Assembly (NCBI RefSeq): GCF_913566895.1
Contig: NZ_CAJYCN010000001.1
Location: 248,001 to 312,000, forward strand
Reading direction: 5' to 3'
DNA: 64,000 bases
DNA from: Listeria ilorinensis
GTDB taxonomy: Bacteria > Bacillota > Bacilli > Lactobacillales > Listeriaceae
Positions 7,778 through 17,005 of the stretch are shown one piece after another. The stretch's first letter is position 1; each line of letters opens with the position of its first letter. The notes beneath the pieces were generated by a model, which was given only the letters and a program-made list of their open reading frames with translations, did no database searches and was not told the DNA's origin. The translations under genes and the position numbers were made by a program.

Positions 7778-9028
7778 ATGAAAAAGAAATTTTCGATTGC
7801 AGTATTAGCAGTTGCATTAGTATCGAGCTTATTTCTAACAGCATGTGGTAATTCTGACAGCAGCAGTAAAGGCTCTTCAGATGACGAATTGGTTTTCTGG
7901 GCAATGGGGGATGAAGCATCGGCCACAAAAGAATTGGTAAAAGGCTTCACAAAAGAAACTGGTATCAAAGTAAAAGTCCAAGCGATTCCTTGGGACAATG
8001 CACATGACAAAATGTTGACAGCAATTGCTTCCAAATCCGGTCCAGATGTTGTACAAGTTGGGACAACAAACATGGCTGAATTCGTAGAAGCAGGGGCTCT
8101 TGAAGATATTTCCAAAGATGTAAAAGACAGCGATAATATGAAACCTGAAAACTTCTATGACGGCGCTGTTGAAACAACACAATTTGACGGAAAAACTTAC
8201 GCTGTTCCTTGGTATACTGAAACACGTGTCCTCTTCTATCGTACAGATGTATTGAAAGAAGCTGGCTATGACCATGCACCTGCAACTTGGGAAGAATTCC
8301 ATGATGCAGCAGTTAAACTAAGCAAACGTGGCGATGATAAATACGGCTTTACGATCGATCCGAACGAACTTTCATTTGGTTTCATGTACGGTCGTCAAAA
8401 TGGCTCTGAACTGATTTCTAAAGATGGCAAACCTTTATTCGATCAAAAAGAATTTGTAGATGCAATTAAATATCTAGACAGCTTTATTACAGATGGCGCT
8501 GCTCCTAAACAAGATCTTGGTCTTGATTTAACACAAGCATTCAGCGGTGACGATCCTACTTTCCCAATGTTCATCAGCGGACCTTGGATGGTCAACACAT
8601 TACAAACCAACGCCCCTGATCTTGATGGTAAATGGGCAATTGCTGAACTTCCTAAAGGATCTGCAAACAACACTTCTGTTCTCGGTGGTTCCAACCTGTC
8701 CGTATTCAAATACAGCGATCATAAAGAAGATGCGATTAAATTAATCGATTACTTGAGCAGTAAAGATGTACAAAAAGAATATCTTGATAAAACAAAAAAT
8801 CTTCCTGCAAATGTAGAAGCATGGGACTACAAAGAAATCAAAGAAGATCCAAACTATCAAGTCTTCCAAAAACAACTAGAAGCTTCTGAACCAATGCCGC
8901 TAATCCCGCAATATGAAGAACTTGGCGAAGCTTACAAGAAATATTGGGAACAAATCTCCGTTAATGGCGAAGATGTAGACAAGGCAATGAAAGAATTTAA
9001 TCAAGAAGCTGAAACGATCTTAAAGTAA
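7778..9028 (+). CDS. sugar ABC transporter binding lipoprotein (beta-1,2-glucooligosaccharide type)
   Basis: A 416-aa extracellular binding protein. Residues 1-22 form a lipoprotein signal ending LFLTAC, so the mature protein is lipid-anchored at Cys23. The body has the family-1 binding-protein pattern (DVVQVGTTNMAEF, YAVPWYTETRVLFYR, the FISGPWMV segment near the middle). It opens an operon with two permeases, GH3 and GH94 enzymes. The same gene set in L. innocua (Lin1839 phosphorylase, Lin1840 GH3, Lin1841 binding protein) handles sophorooligosaccharides, so this protein probably binds beta-1,2-glucooligosaccharides. ATG at 7778 has GGAGG seven bases upstream. No ATPase gene is present; a shared MsmK-type ATPase elsewhere is expected. 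Confidence 0.9.
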   Translation: MKKKFSIAVLAVALVSSLFLTACGNSDSSSKGSSDDELVFWAMGDEASATKELVKGFTKETGIKVKVQAIPWDNAHDKMLTAIASKSGPDVVQVGTTNMAEFVEAGALEDISKDVKDSDNMKPENFYDGAVETTQFDGKTYAVPWYTETRVLFYRTDVLKEAGYDHAPATWEEFHDAAVKLSKRGDDKYGFTIDPNELSFGFMYGRQNGSELISKDGKPLFDQKEFVDAIKYLDSFITDGAAPKQDLGLDLTQAFSGDDPTFPMFISGPWMVNTLQTNAPDLDGKWAIAELPKGSANNTSVLGGSNLSVFKYSDHKEDAIKLIDYLSSKDVQKEYLDKTKNLPANVEAWDYKEIKEDPNYQVFQKQLEASEPMPLIPQYEELGEAYKKYWEQISVNGEDVDKAMKEFNQEAETILK

Positions 9029-9048
9029 CTTAATAAACAACTCTGGTG

Positions 9049-9077
9049 AGAGGTATTGATACTGAATCAATACCTCT
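9049..9077 (+). terminator. intercistronic hairpin after the binding-protein gene
   Basis: AGAGGTATTGAT (9049-9060) pairs perfectly with ATCAATACCTCT (9066-9077) around a 5-base loop. No T run follows, so it is more likely a 3'-end stabiliser or partial terminator that raises binding-protein message above permease message, as is common in sugar ABC operons. Confidence 0.7.
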
Positions 9078-9113
9078 TACTTCCAAAGAACCCTTTTGAA
9101 GGAAGTGAAAAAC

Positions 9114-10007
9114 ATGAAGGCCTTTCTTAATCGTAAAACGCCTTACTTTTTTATAGCGCCAGCATTGACTCTCTTGCTATTATTTTCCTTGCTGCCTATT
9201 TTTTTGGCTATTTTTATGAGTTTTACCGACATGGATTTGCTCGGACTAGCCGACTATTCAAACATCAGTTTTATTGGATTCGAGAACTATGTCAATTTGT
9301 TTAAAGACCCGCAGTTCCTCCAAGCACTTGGGAATACTGCCTTTTACGTGATTATCGGGGTACCACTCGTTATCGTTTGTTCCCTTGGGATCGCCCTTTT
9401 GATCAACTTTTCCGATGCACGGATCTTCCGGTTTTTCCGTCTGATCTTCTATGCACCATCCATTACAAACGTTGTGGCAGTTTCCGTTGTATGGCTGTAT
9501 CTTTACAACCCAAGCTTTGGTCTTTTGAACTATATCCTGTCATTCTTTGACTTAGGTCCTGTTCCGTGGTTGCAAGACCCAACAATGGCCAAAATTTCCC
9601 TGATTATTCTGGCGCTTTGGCGGGCAATCGGTGTCAATATGCTGATTTTCCTTGCTGCACTTCAAGGAATTCCAAAAGAATACTACGAAGCTGCTGCCAT
9701 TGATGGAGCCAATAAATGGAACCGGCTCATCAACATCACGATTCCAAGTTTACGTTTTGCAACCTTCTTCGTTATGATCACTACATTGATCGCTTGGCTG
9801 CAATTCTTCGAGGAACCGTTTATTATGACGCAGGGCGGGCCAGTCGGAAGTACCACCTCAGCCGCGCTGTTTATTTACCAGAATGGGTTCCAGCTCAATA
9901 AGTTCGGGTATGCGTCGGCCGGGTCGATCGTTCTGTTTATCATCATTATTACCATCACGATCATCCAATTCAAATTCCAACAGCGTCATGATGATAACGC
10001 TATTTAA
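9114..10007 (+). CDS. sugar ABC transporter permease (MalF type)
   Basis: A 297-aa inner-membrane protein with six predicted TM segments. The EAA loop EYYEAAAIDGANKWNRLINITIPSL, the contact site for the ATPase, is conserved near residue 185. Short MalF-type permeases of the CUT1 family look like this. ATG at 9114 with AAGGAAG upstream is preferred over a TTG 18 bases earlier that overlaps the ribosome site. Together with the next gene it forms the channel for the oligosaccharide captured by the upstream lipoprotein. Confidence 0.93.
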   Translation: MKAFLNRKTPYFFIAPALTLLLLFSLLPIFLAIFMSFTDMDLLGLADYSNISFIGFENYVNLFKDPQFLQALGNTAFYVIIGVPLVIVCSLGIALLINFSDARIFRFFRLIFYAPSITNVVAVSVVWLYLYNPSFGLLNYILSFFDLGPVPWLQDPTMAKISLIILALWRAIGVNMLIFLAALQGIPKEYYEAAAIDGANKWNRLINITIPSLRFATFFVMITTLIAWLQFFEEPFIMTQGGPVGSTTSAALFIYQNGFQLNKFGYASAGSIVLFIIIITITIIQFKFQQRHDDNAI

Positions 10008-10025
10008 AAGAGAGGAGTACGCAAA

Positions 10026-10850
10026 ATGCTTTTTAAACATTCTTGGAAAAGTAAGACTGTCGTCATTACAATTTTAACACTCGGCGGAATTTTGATGGTA
10101 CTGCCGCTAGTTTGGATGCTGCTCTCCTCTTTTAAAACGGATGCAGAGATCCTAAGAATCCCACCAACGATTTGGCCGGATGCCTTCACACTGGATAATT
10201 TCAAAAAACTATTCACAGAAATGGATTTCGATGTCTATCTGTGGAATACACTCTTTGTCGTTTTCATGTCGTTCATCGGACTTTTCTTCTGCGCGATGGC
10301 AGGTTACGGTTTTGCCAAATTTAAATTCAAAGGGCGCCGCTACCTGTTCTATCTCGTACTTGCAACCATGATGATCCCTGGACAACTGACAATGATTCCA
10401 GTTTACTTGGAACTCAATGCAATGGGACTGACAAATACACTTGTAGGGATCGCCCTACCAAGTCTTGTCGGGGCTTTCGGTATTTTCCTTTTCCGGCAGT
10501 TCATGTCAACGATCTCAGATGAACTACTTGAAGCAGCTCGACTGGATGGTGCTAGTGAATTTTATATTTTCACCCGCATCGTTTTGCCGATCTCCAAACC
10601 AGTTCTCGCTGTTCAAGGGATCCTGACTTTTATCGCCGGCTGGAACTCCTTCCTATGGCCACTTATCATTGCCAACGATGAAAAATACTATACGCTTTCT
10701 GTCGGCTTGCAACTCCTGAAAGGACAACATGCAAGCAATTACGCGCTGCAAATGGCAGGCGCAACCTTTATGGTCATTCCGATCATTATTATCTTCTTGA
10801 TTTTCCAAAAATACATCCTTAAAGGGTTCAATGTTACAGGCATAAAGTAA
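10026..10850 (+). CDS. sugar ABC transporter permease (MalG type)
   Basis: A 274-aa permease of the CUT1 family with six TM segments and the EAA motif ELLEAARLDGASEFYIFTRIVLPISKP. It has the usual C-terminus of MalG proteins (FQKYILKGFNVTGIK). RBS AGAGGAG precedes ATG at 10026, 18 bases after the MalF-type gene. Both are needed for import through a heterodimeric channel. Confidence 0.94.
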   Translation: MLFKHSWKSKTVVITILTLGGILMVLPLVWMLLSSFKTDAEILRIPPTIWPDAFTLDNFKKLFTEMDFDVYLWNTLFVVFMSFIGLFFCAMAGYGFAKFKFKGRRYLFYLVLATMMIPGQLTMIPVYLELNAMGLTNTLVGIALPSLVGAFGIFLFRQFMSTISDELLEAARLDGASEFYIFTRIVLPISKPVLAVQGILTFIAGWNSFLWPLIIANDEKYYTLSVGLQLLKGQHASNYALQMAGATFMVIPIIIIFLIFQKYILKGFNVTGIK

Positions 10851-10868
10851 GAAAAGAGGACTTGACGA

Positions 10869-11486
10869 ATGGATGGCACTTCCTTCAAAAAACATGGTGC
10901 AGGTATCTTGAAAATCGCACTGGGCAACGCTATTATGGCGCTCGCCTATGCGAAGCTCATGGTACCTCATCATATTATCAATGGCGGCGTAACCAGTATC
11001 GCACTGATTTTCTCCAAATTAACAGGTCTTTCCGTGCCTGCTGTTACAAACATCGCCTCTGTATTAATTTTACTGCTCTGCCTATTCGTTAGTAAGGAAC
11101 TGTTTATCAAATCGACAATCAGCAGTTCGTTTTATCTGTTATTTTTCAATTTGTTTGCCAGTCTGGATTTCAGCATGACAGTGAATATCGTGCCTGACTT
11201 GGCCATTGCGGTCATCTGTATCGCTTTCGGCTACTACTGCTGCCTTTCTTCGGGGGGATCAGCTGCAAGTGTAGATGTTATCGCGCTGATTTTGAAGAAG
11301 TATCATCCTAGCTGGAATCTCGTTTTAATGATTCGCTACTTGAATTACAGTGTACTTTTACTGGGACTATTCGTTTATGGATTCGGCTCTGTTATTCTGG
11401 GGATCGTCTTCTCCTATGCCTATTCCAAAGTACTGAGCCTGATGCTCAAAAGTCATCAGAAAAGGACACAGCAAACATCGAAATAG
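10869..11486 (+). CDS. YitT-like membrane protein without the C-terminal domain
   Basis: A 205-aa protein with about five or six hydrophobic segments. The first portion (ALGNAIMALAYAKLMVPHHIINGGVTSIA) matches the N-terminal membrane unit of the YitT/YczE family, including the I-NGG-T-IA motif, and SSGGSAASVDVIALILKKYH matches its second conserved stretch. YitT proteins usually carry a cytoplasmic DUF2179 domain; here the chain stops after the membrane part. It lies 18 bases after the permease with AGAGGA upstream, inside the beta-1,2-glucan operon. Its role is unknown; a transport or sensing accessory function is only suggested by context. Confidence 0.8.
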   Translation: MDGTSFKKHGAGILKIALGNAIMALAYAKLMVPHHIINGGVTSIALIFSKLTGLSVPAVTNIASVLILLLCLFVSKELFIKSTISSSFYLLFFNLFASLDFSMTVNIVPDLAIAVICIAFGYYCCLSSGGSAASVDVIALILKKYHPSWNLVLMIRYLNYSVLLLGLFVYGFGSVILGIVFSYAYSKVLSLMLKSHQKRTQQTSK

Positions 11487-11497
11487 AAACGTTTCAC
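11484..11497 (+). promoter_or_regulatory. second LacI-type operator, before the GH3 gene
   Basis: TAGAAACGTTTCAC matches the operator at 7689 in 12 of 14 positions. It overlaps the last codon of the YitT-like gene. A further partial copy (TGAAACGGTGAAA) lies about 35 bases downstream at 11530. This points to an internal regulated promoter for the two catabolic enzymes. Confidence 0.65.
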
Positions 11498-11575
11498 TTT
11501 ATAAAATACTCATTTACGGGTGACTGATGTGAAACGGTGAAATAAGAACCATTTAGTATCGGAGGGATTTCTTTC

Positions 11576-13747
11576 ATGGAAAAAAGAGAATTAGAGGCGT
11601 TGCTTGAAAAAATGACGCTTTCTGAAAAAGTATGTCAGCTTGAACAGCTGGTACCCGCTTTCTTCGAGGGCGCACTGAATAATGGTGAAACAACGGGACC
11701 CCTTATTGCAAGAAAAAGTGATTTTACGTCTGAAGAAATGCACAGCATCGGTAGTTCACTTGGCACAGGCTCTGCGGAAGAAGTAATCGCCATTCAAGAA
11801 AAGCATCTCGAAAATAATCGTTTGGGCATTCCGCTTCTATTTATGGCTGACGTAATCCACGGTTTTCGGACAATGTTCCCGATTCCGCTGGGTGTCGGGG
11901 CAAGTTTTGACCCGCAGATCGCAGAAGATTGTGCCAAAATGGCGGCACGCGAAGCTGCTGAAGCTGGCACACATGTCACATTCTCACCAATGGCTGATCT
12001 GGTTCGCGACCCTCGCTGGGGACGTGTCATGGAATCTACCGGTGAAGATGCTTATCTGAATGGCGAACTAGCGGCGGCATTCGTCAAAGGTTATCAGGGC
12101 GATGATCTGAAAAATGACTTCGATCGGATTGCTTCATGCGTGAAACACTTTGCGGCTTATGGAGCTCCTGAAGGCGGCCGCGAATACAATACAGTCGATA
12201 TTTCTCGACAAGCATTGAAAAATGATTATCTACCGGCTTATCAGAAAGCTTTGGAAGCTGGTGCCAAGATGGTAATGACTTCTTTCAACCTCTTTGAAGG
12301 AATCCCTGCGACTGGAAATAAGTACTTGATGCGTGAAATTTTACGTGACGAGTGGGGCTTTGACGGCGTATTGATCTCAGACTGGGCATCGGTAGGTGAA
12401 TTATTCAACCATGGTGTCGCTGAAACGCCGGAAGAGGCAGCTGAACTGGCTATTAAAGCTGGTCTTGATATTGAAATGATGACAACAAATTACTTAAAAG
12501 GCTTGGAAAAACTGATCGAAGCGGGCAAAATCGACGAGCAACTGGTCGACGAAGCGGTCATGCGTGTTCTGGAGCTAAAAAATGATCTTGGCTTGTTTGA
12601 AGATCCCTATCGCGGGCTACATGCGCGCTCAGAGCAGAAAACATTATCTACAGAGCATCGGCAAGTGGTTCGCACGGCGGCGGCAGAGTCTTCCGTTCTA
12701 CTTAAAAATGATGGGGCGCTCCTACCACTTGCTACGGAACAAAAAATCGCATTGGTCGGGCCATTTGCTACAACTGACGACCTGCTTGGCGGCTGGGTAT
12801 GCTGCGGTCGGCGAGATGAAGCTGTAACGCTTGAAACGGGTGTAAAAGAACGCTTCAGCCATGCTGCTATTTGTGGCACCGAAGACCCCCTAACCTTCTC
12901 TCTTGATGAACTGACGGCTATTAATAAGGCTGCAGCTGATGCAGAAGTCATTGTGGCCGCACTTGGCGAACCGTCCGCATGGGGCGGCGAGGCAGCAAGC
13001 CGCTCGGAGATTACCCTTCCGAAAGCACAAATTGACTTGCTTCGCGACCTGAAAGAAACGGGAAAACCAGTCGTGGCACTGATTTTCAACAGTCGACCGC
13101 TCGACCTTCGTGATGTCAAAGAACTAGCGGACGCTATCGTCATCCACTGGTTCCCAGGCACAGAAGCAGGCCATGCGGTTGCCGATCTGCTTTCCGGTGA
13201 TGTGAACCCGAGTGGCAGACTTCCAATGAGCTTCCCTTACAATACAGGGCAAATTCCAGTCTACTATAACGGGCACAATACAGGACGCCCAGTAACAGCA
13301 AGTGATGCTGATCCGCATTACAGCTCGAAATATTTGGATATTCCAAATGAGCCGCTCTATCCGTTTGGTTTCGGTCTCAGCTACACGACATTTGCTTATC
13401 AGGATTTGCTACTTTCAACTAAGGATTGGTGCAGTGGCGAGTCGCTTGAAGTGGCAGTTACTGTGAAAAATACTGGTGATACGGCTGGGAAAGAGACCAT
13501 TCAGCTATACCTGCGTGACGTGGTGGCTCACATTTCCCGTCCACTCAAAGAATTGAAACGTTTTGAGAAAGTAGCACTGGTGGCAGGTGAAGAGAAGACC
13601 ATCCACTTTACACTGACTGAAGAGGATTTAGCTTATTTTGATTTTGATGAAGAAAAACGCATCGACAGTGGTGCTTTTGAGATTTATGTTGGTCCGAACA
13701 GTGTTTCAGGGCTGAAAGATACTTTTTATTTTGATGTTAGGAAGTGA
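11576..13747 (+). CDS. GH3 beta-glucosidase (sophorooligosaccharide type)
   Basis: A 723-aa cytoplasmic glycoside hydrolase. The N-terminal TIM barrel carries KHFAAYG and the nucleophile Asp269 in GVLISDWAS; the second alpha/beta sandwich follows (residues about 370-560), and the C-terminal 120 residues form a fibronectin-III-like domain (PLKELKRFEKVAL). No signal peptide is present. In L. innocua the GH3 enzyme of the equivalent cluster prefers beta-1,2-glucosidic bonds, so this one probably trims sophorose or short beta-1,2-glucans after import. GGAGGGAT precedes ATG at 11576. The gene starts behind its own operator-like sequence. Confidence 0.92.
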   Translation: MEKRELEALLEKMTLSEKVCQLEQLVPAFFEGALNNGETTGPLIARKSDFTSEEMHSIGSSLGTGSAEEVIAIQEKHLENNRLGIPLLFMADVIHGFRTMFPIPLGVGASFDPQIAEDCAKMAAREAAEAGTHVTFSPMADLVRDPRWGRVMESTGEDAYLNGELAAAFVKGYQGDDLKNDFDRIASCVKHFAAYGAPEGGREYNTVDISRQALKNDYLPAYQKALEAGAKMVMTSFNLFEGIPATGNKYLMREILRDEWGFDGVLISDWASVGELFNHGVAETPEEAAELAIKAGLDIEMMTTNYLKGLEKLIEAGKIDEQLVDEAVMRVLELKNDLGLFEDPYRGLHARSEQKTLSTEHRQVVRTAAAESSVLLKNDGALLPLATEQKIALVGPFATTDDLLGGWVCCGRRDEAVTLETGVKERFSHAAICGTEDPLTFSLDELTAINKAAADAEVIVAALGEPSAWGGEAASRSEITLPKAQIDLLRDLKETGKPVVALIFNSRPLDLRDVKELADAIVIHWFPGTEAGHAVADLLSGDVNPSGRLPMSFPYNTGQIPVYYNGHNTGRPVTASDADPHYSSKYLDIPNEPLYPFGFGLSYTTFAYQDLLLSTKDWCSGESLEVAVTVKNTGDTAGKETIQLYLRDVVAHISRPLKELKRFEKVALVAGEEKTIHFTLTEEDLAYFDFDEEKRIDSGAFEIYVGPNSVSGLKDTFYFDVRK

Positions 13748-13751
13748 AAAA

Positions 13752-16700
13752 ATGGCAATTTGGCACACTATTCAAGTCGGCGATATGAAAGCCGTTTTCC
13801 ATAAGAGCGGGTTCCTGCGGGAGCTCTCTTATGGCGATATTATGCTCAATCAGTTTGTTCAAAGCCCTCTCGAACGCCGCATGTCACAGCTTTACTTGCG
13901 GATTAAAAAGGTCGATGAATATTTGATCTGCCCGCTTCTTTCTCATGAAGCAACTGTTCGTTTTGGAGAAAATTGGGTTCGTTATACGGGCGAAACAAAA
14001 AACGTTCATTATGAAGTGGTTTTCCGTCTTCATGAAGAGGGCTTCTTCTATGAGGTCTCCGTTGATGGGGATCTTGAAGGTGACATTATTTACTTGCAGG
14101 ATATCGGTCTTGCTCTAGCGGGAGCTATCCGCACAAATGAAGCTTTCAATGCGCAATATCTGGACTACTTTATCGGGGAAAACAAGTCGATCGCAATCCG
14201 ACAAAATCAGCCGCAGAACGGTGCGTTTCCGTTTATGGAAATCGGAAGTATGCAGCCTGTTAAAGCTTTCTCAACAGATGGCTTCCAGTTTTTCCATCTT
14301 GAAGAACGGACTGGTCACGATCCTCGCTTCTTGCAGCAGGACACTCTCGCAGATGAAAAGTATCAGTATGAGCTGGCAATGACAGCTCTGCAAACTGAAA
14401 CCTGGAAGAATTCAGGTCATTTCATTTTCTACGGCTTTGTAGCAGCGAACCAGCCGGAAGCCGTCAAAGCGACTTTACCACGCGAAAAGATTCAATCTGT
14501 ATGGAAAAAAATCGTGGCATCAGAAGATAAGGCCATCGAAACGATCAAACTGGCTTATTTGCCGAACTATTCACCACTTGCTGGTGAACAATTGACTGCT
14601 TCCGAGCTCGAGGCTCTTTACCCAGAACGTCATTTTGAAGAATTCGCAGATGACAAACTACTAGCTTTCTTTACTGGCTCACATGCCCATGTCGTTCTAC
14701 CTGAAAAAGAACGACATCTTGAACGCCCGCACAGTGGGATTTTGACAGATCCGGTCGATATTCTGCATCCTGAAAACACACTGGCAACGACTAGCCAAAT
14801 GGATGGGATCTTTAATTCACAGCTGATTCTTGGCAACACTAATCTCAACAAACTATTGTCTCACGTACGGGAGCCGCTGAATCTGCTTCATATGAGCGGT
14901 CAGCGAATCTACGTGAAGAAAAACGGCGAATGGCACTTGCTTACGATGCCGTCTGCTTGGGAAATTGGTGCCAACTATTCGAAATGGTACTACAAAACAG
15001 AAGATGATTTAATTGAAATCAAGAATTTCCTAGTAACAAACGGCAAACAAGTCCAGCTGGAATGGACCTCGTCGAAAAACTACCCGATCCGTGTGACGAA
15101 CCAAATCGTAATGGGTGATAACGAATATGAAACAAGTTTTGAAGTCGTACAAACAAGTCCAGACACGCTAGAATTTTCAGCGGCACCTGAACAGCTGAGC
15201 AAGAAGATCTATCCTGAGCTTGGTTATCGAATGACTTGGTCAGGTGCTTCGGCCACAGTTCATGATGAAAGTATTTTTGGTGAAGACTTTGCCGGAACGA
15301 CTTCTTTGCAGATCCTTGATTTTTCAGAGACAAATTCCTTACAACTGCATATTTCTGCCAAACTTGAAGGCGAATATGCTGCACCGCAAAACACTACACT
15401 AGAAGCAGAAAAAGAAAAAATGAACCGCTTTATGCAAGACCTGCTAAATGGTTTTAACATTTCACACCCTGCTCTTGCAGTTGATAAGTGGAATGCAACA
15501 CTTTACTGGTACACGCAAAACATGCTGGTTCACTTCGGCTCGCCACATGGCTTGGAACAACACAGCGGTGCTGCCTGGGGTACGCGCGACGTTTGTCAGG
15601 GACCATTTGAATTCTTCCTTGCAACAAGCAACCAGCCTGCCATGCGGCACATCATTGAAGTTGTATTCAGCAAGCAGTATCAGCAAACAGGTGACTGGCC
15701 ACAGTGGTTCATGTTCGACCGTTATTCAGATCTTAAACAAGAGGAAAGTCATGGCGATGTCATCGTATGGCCGCTTAAGATTGTAGGTGACTATCTAGCG
15801 GCAACTGGAGATACAGAGATTTTAGATATTGAAATTCCATATGCAGAAGGCGGCAGTGCAACACTTCTTGAACATGTAGAGCTGGAGATTAAAATGATTG
15901 AAAGCCGCTTCATCGCTGGAACTTACCTATCCAACTATGGAAATGGCGACTGGGACGATACGCTTCAACCAGCTAATCAGCAGCAGAAGAAATATATGAG
16001 TTCCAGCTGGACGGTCGCTCTTACTTATCAAGTGATCCGCAATCTTGGCGATGTTTTGCCAAATGGCGTTTATTACAAAGAGCTAGCGGAAAAAATCAAA
16101 ACTAGCTTCAATGATTATATCTTTACAGACGGCAACAAAGTCATTCCGGGCTTCCTTTATCTAGAAGATATTGAACATCCGGAATTTATGGTCCATCCTA
16201 CGGATAAGAAAACCAACATCGACTATCGCTTGCTACCACTCACTCGAAGCATTATCGCAGAACTTGTTGATGCTGATCAGGCGCTGATCCATGATGAAAT
16301 CATCGATGAGCACCTTCTTCACCCAGACGGCGTTCGTCTCATGAGCCAGCCCGCTACTTATACAGGTGGAGTCAGCCGACACTTCCTGCGCGCTGAACAG
16401 GCGTCCTTCTTTGGACGTGAAGTCGGCTTACAGTATGTACATGCGCATATCCGTTTTGTTGAAGCACTCGCAAAACGCGGAAAAACGGAAGCTTTCCACA
16501 TGCTTGACATCATTAATCCGATTGGTATCGGTGAACAGGTCAAAAATGCGGAATTGCGGCAAAGCAATGCTTACTTTAGTAGCTCAGATGCAGCATTTAA
16601 AGATCGTTATGAAGCGCAAAATGATTTTGCCAAGATCAAACGTGGCGAAGTCAAGGTCAAAGGCGGCTGGCGGATCTATTCGAGCGGCCCGGGGATCTTT

Positions 16701-16979
16701 ATCCACCAACTGCTCAGCGCAGTACTTGGCCTTCGTGAAACAGCTGACTTTATTGAATTTGATCCAGTTCTTCCAGCTGACATGGACGGTTTGACATTGA
16801 CTTACCGTTTGGCTGGAAAACCTTGTAAGATCACTTATCGCCATACAGGAAGCCGTGACGTGACAGCAGACGGGCATTCCGTTATCAGCCAGACGTCCGC
16901 CAACCTTTATCGTGAAGGCGCACTATGCGTGAAAAAACAAGATTTGGCAAGCATCAATCAACTGGAAATCCATTATTAA
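13752..16979 (+). CDS. GH94 1,2-beta-oligoglucan phosphorylase
   Basis: A 1075-aa cytoplasmic enzyme of GH94. It splits beta-1,2-linked glucans with phosphate, releasing alpha-glucose 1-phosphate. The general acid Asp613 lies in AWGTRDVCQGPFEF, and the (alpha/alpha)6 barrel continues with GDWPQWFMFDRY and NYGNGDWDDTLQP. The long N-terminal beta-sandwich part gives the 1050-1115 aa length typical of the 1,2-beta-oligoglucan subgroup (LiSOGP of L. innocua) rather than the 800 aa of cellobiose phosphorylase. ATG at 13752 with AGGAAGTG is preferred over an upstream codon inside the GH3 end. The gene begins 4 bases after the GH3 stop. Confidence 0.92.
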   Translation: MAIWHTIQVGDMKAVFHKSGFLRELSYGDIMLNQFVQSPLERRMSQLYLRIKKVDEYLICPLLSHEATVRFGENWVRYTGETKNVHYEVVFRLHEEGFFYEVSVDGDLEGDIIYLQDIGLALAGAIRTNEAFNAQYLDYFIGENKSIAIRQNQPQNGAFPFMEIGSMQPVKAFSTDGFQFFHLEERTGHDPRFLQQDTLADEKYQYELAMTALQTETWKNSGHFIFYGFVAANQPEAVKATLPREKIQSVWKKIVASEDKAIETIKLAYLPNYSPLAGEQLTASELEALYPERHFEEFADDKLLAFFTGSHAHVVLPEKERHLERPHSGILTDPVDILHPENTLATTSQMDGIFNSQLILGNTNLNKLLSHVREPLNLLHMSGQRIYVKKNGEWHLLTMPSAWEIGANYSKWYYKTEDDLIEIKNFLVTNGKQVQLEWTSSKNYPIRVTNQIVMGDNEYETSFEVVQTSPDTLEFSAAPEQLSKKIYPELGYRMTWSGASATVHDESIFGEDFAGTTSLQILDFSETNSLQLHISAKLEGEYAAPQNTTLEAEKEKMNRFMQDLLNGFNISHPALAVDKWNATLYWYTQNMLVHFGSPHGLEQHSGAAWGTRDVCQGPFEFFLATSNQPAMRHIIEVVFSKQYQQTGDWPQWFMFDRYSDLKQEESHGDVIVWPLKIVGDYLAATGDTEILDIEIPYAEGGSATLLEHVELEIKMIESRFIAGTYLSNYGNGDWDDTLQPANQQQKKYMSSSWTVALTYQVIRNLGDVLPNGVYYKELAEKIKTSFNDYIFTDGNKVIPGFLYLEDIEHPEFMVHPTDKKTNIDYRLLPLTRSIIAELVDADQALIHDEIIDEHLLHPDGVRLMSQPATYTGGVSRHFLRAEQASFFGREVGLQYVHAHIRFVEALAKRGKTEAFHMLDIINPIGIGEQVKNAELRQSNAYFSSSDAAFKDRYEAQNDFAKIKRGEVKVKGGWRIYSSGPGIFIHQLLSAVLGLRETADFIEFDPVLPADMDGLTLTYRLAGKPCKITYRHTGSRDVTADGHSVISQTSANLYREGALCVKKQDLASINQLEIHY

Positions 16980-17005
16980 TCTGATTTTGTAAGGGAGTAT
17001 TTGTT

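Noticed and set aside
12607-13161. 184-codon frame antisense to the GH3 gene
   Set aside because: Ser/Arg/Ala-rich shadow of a clear glycosidase gene with no ribosome site.
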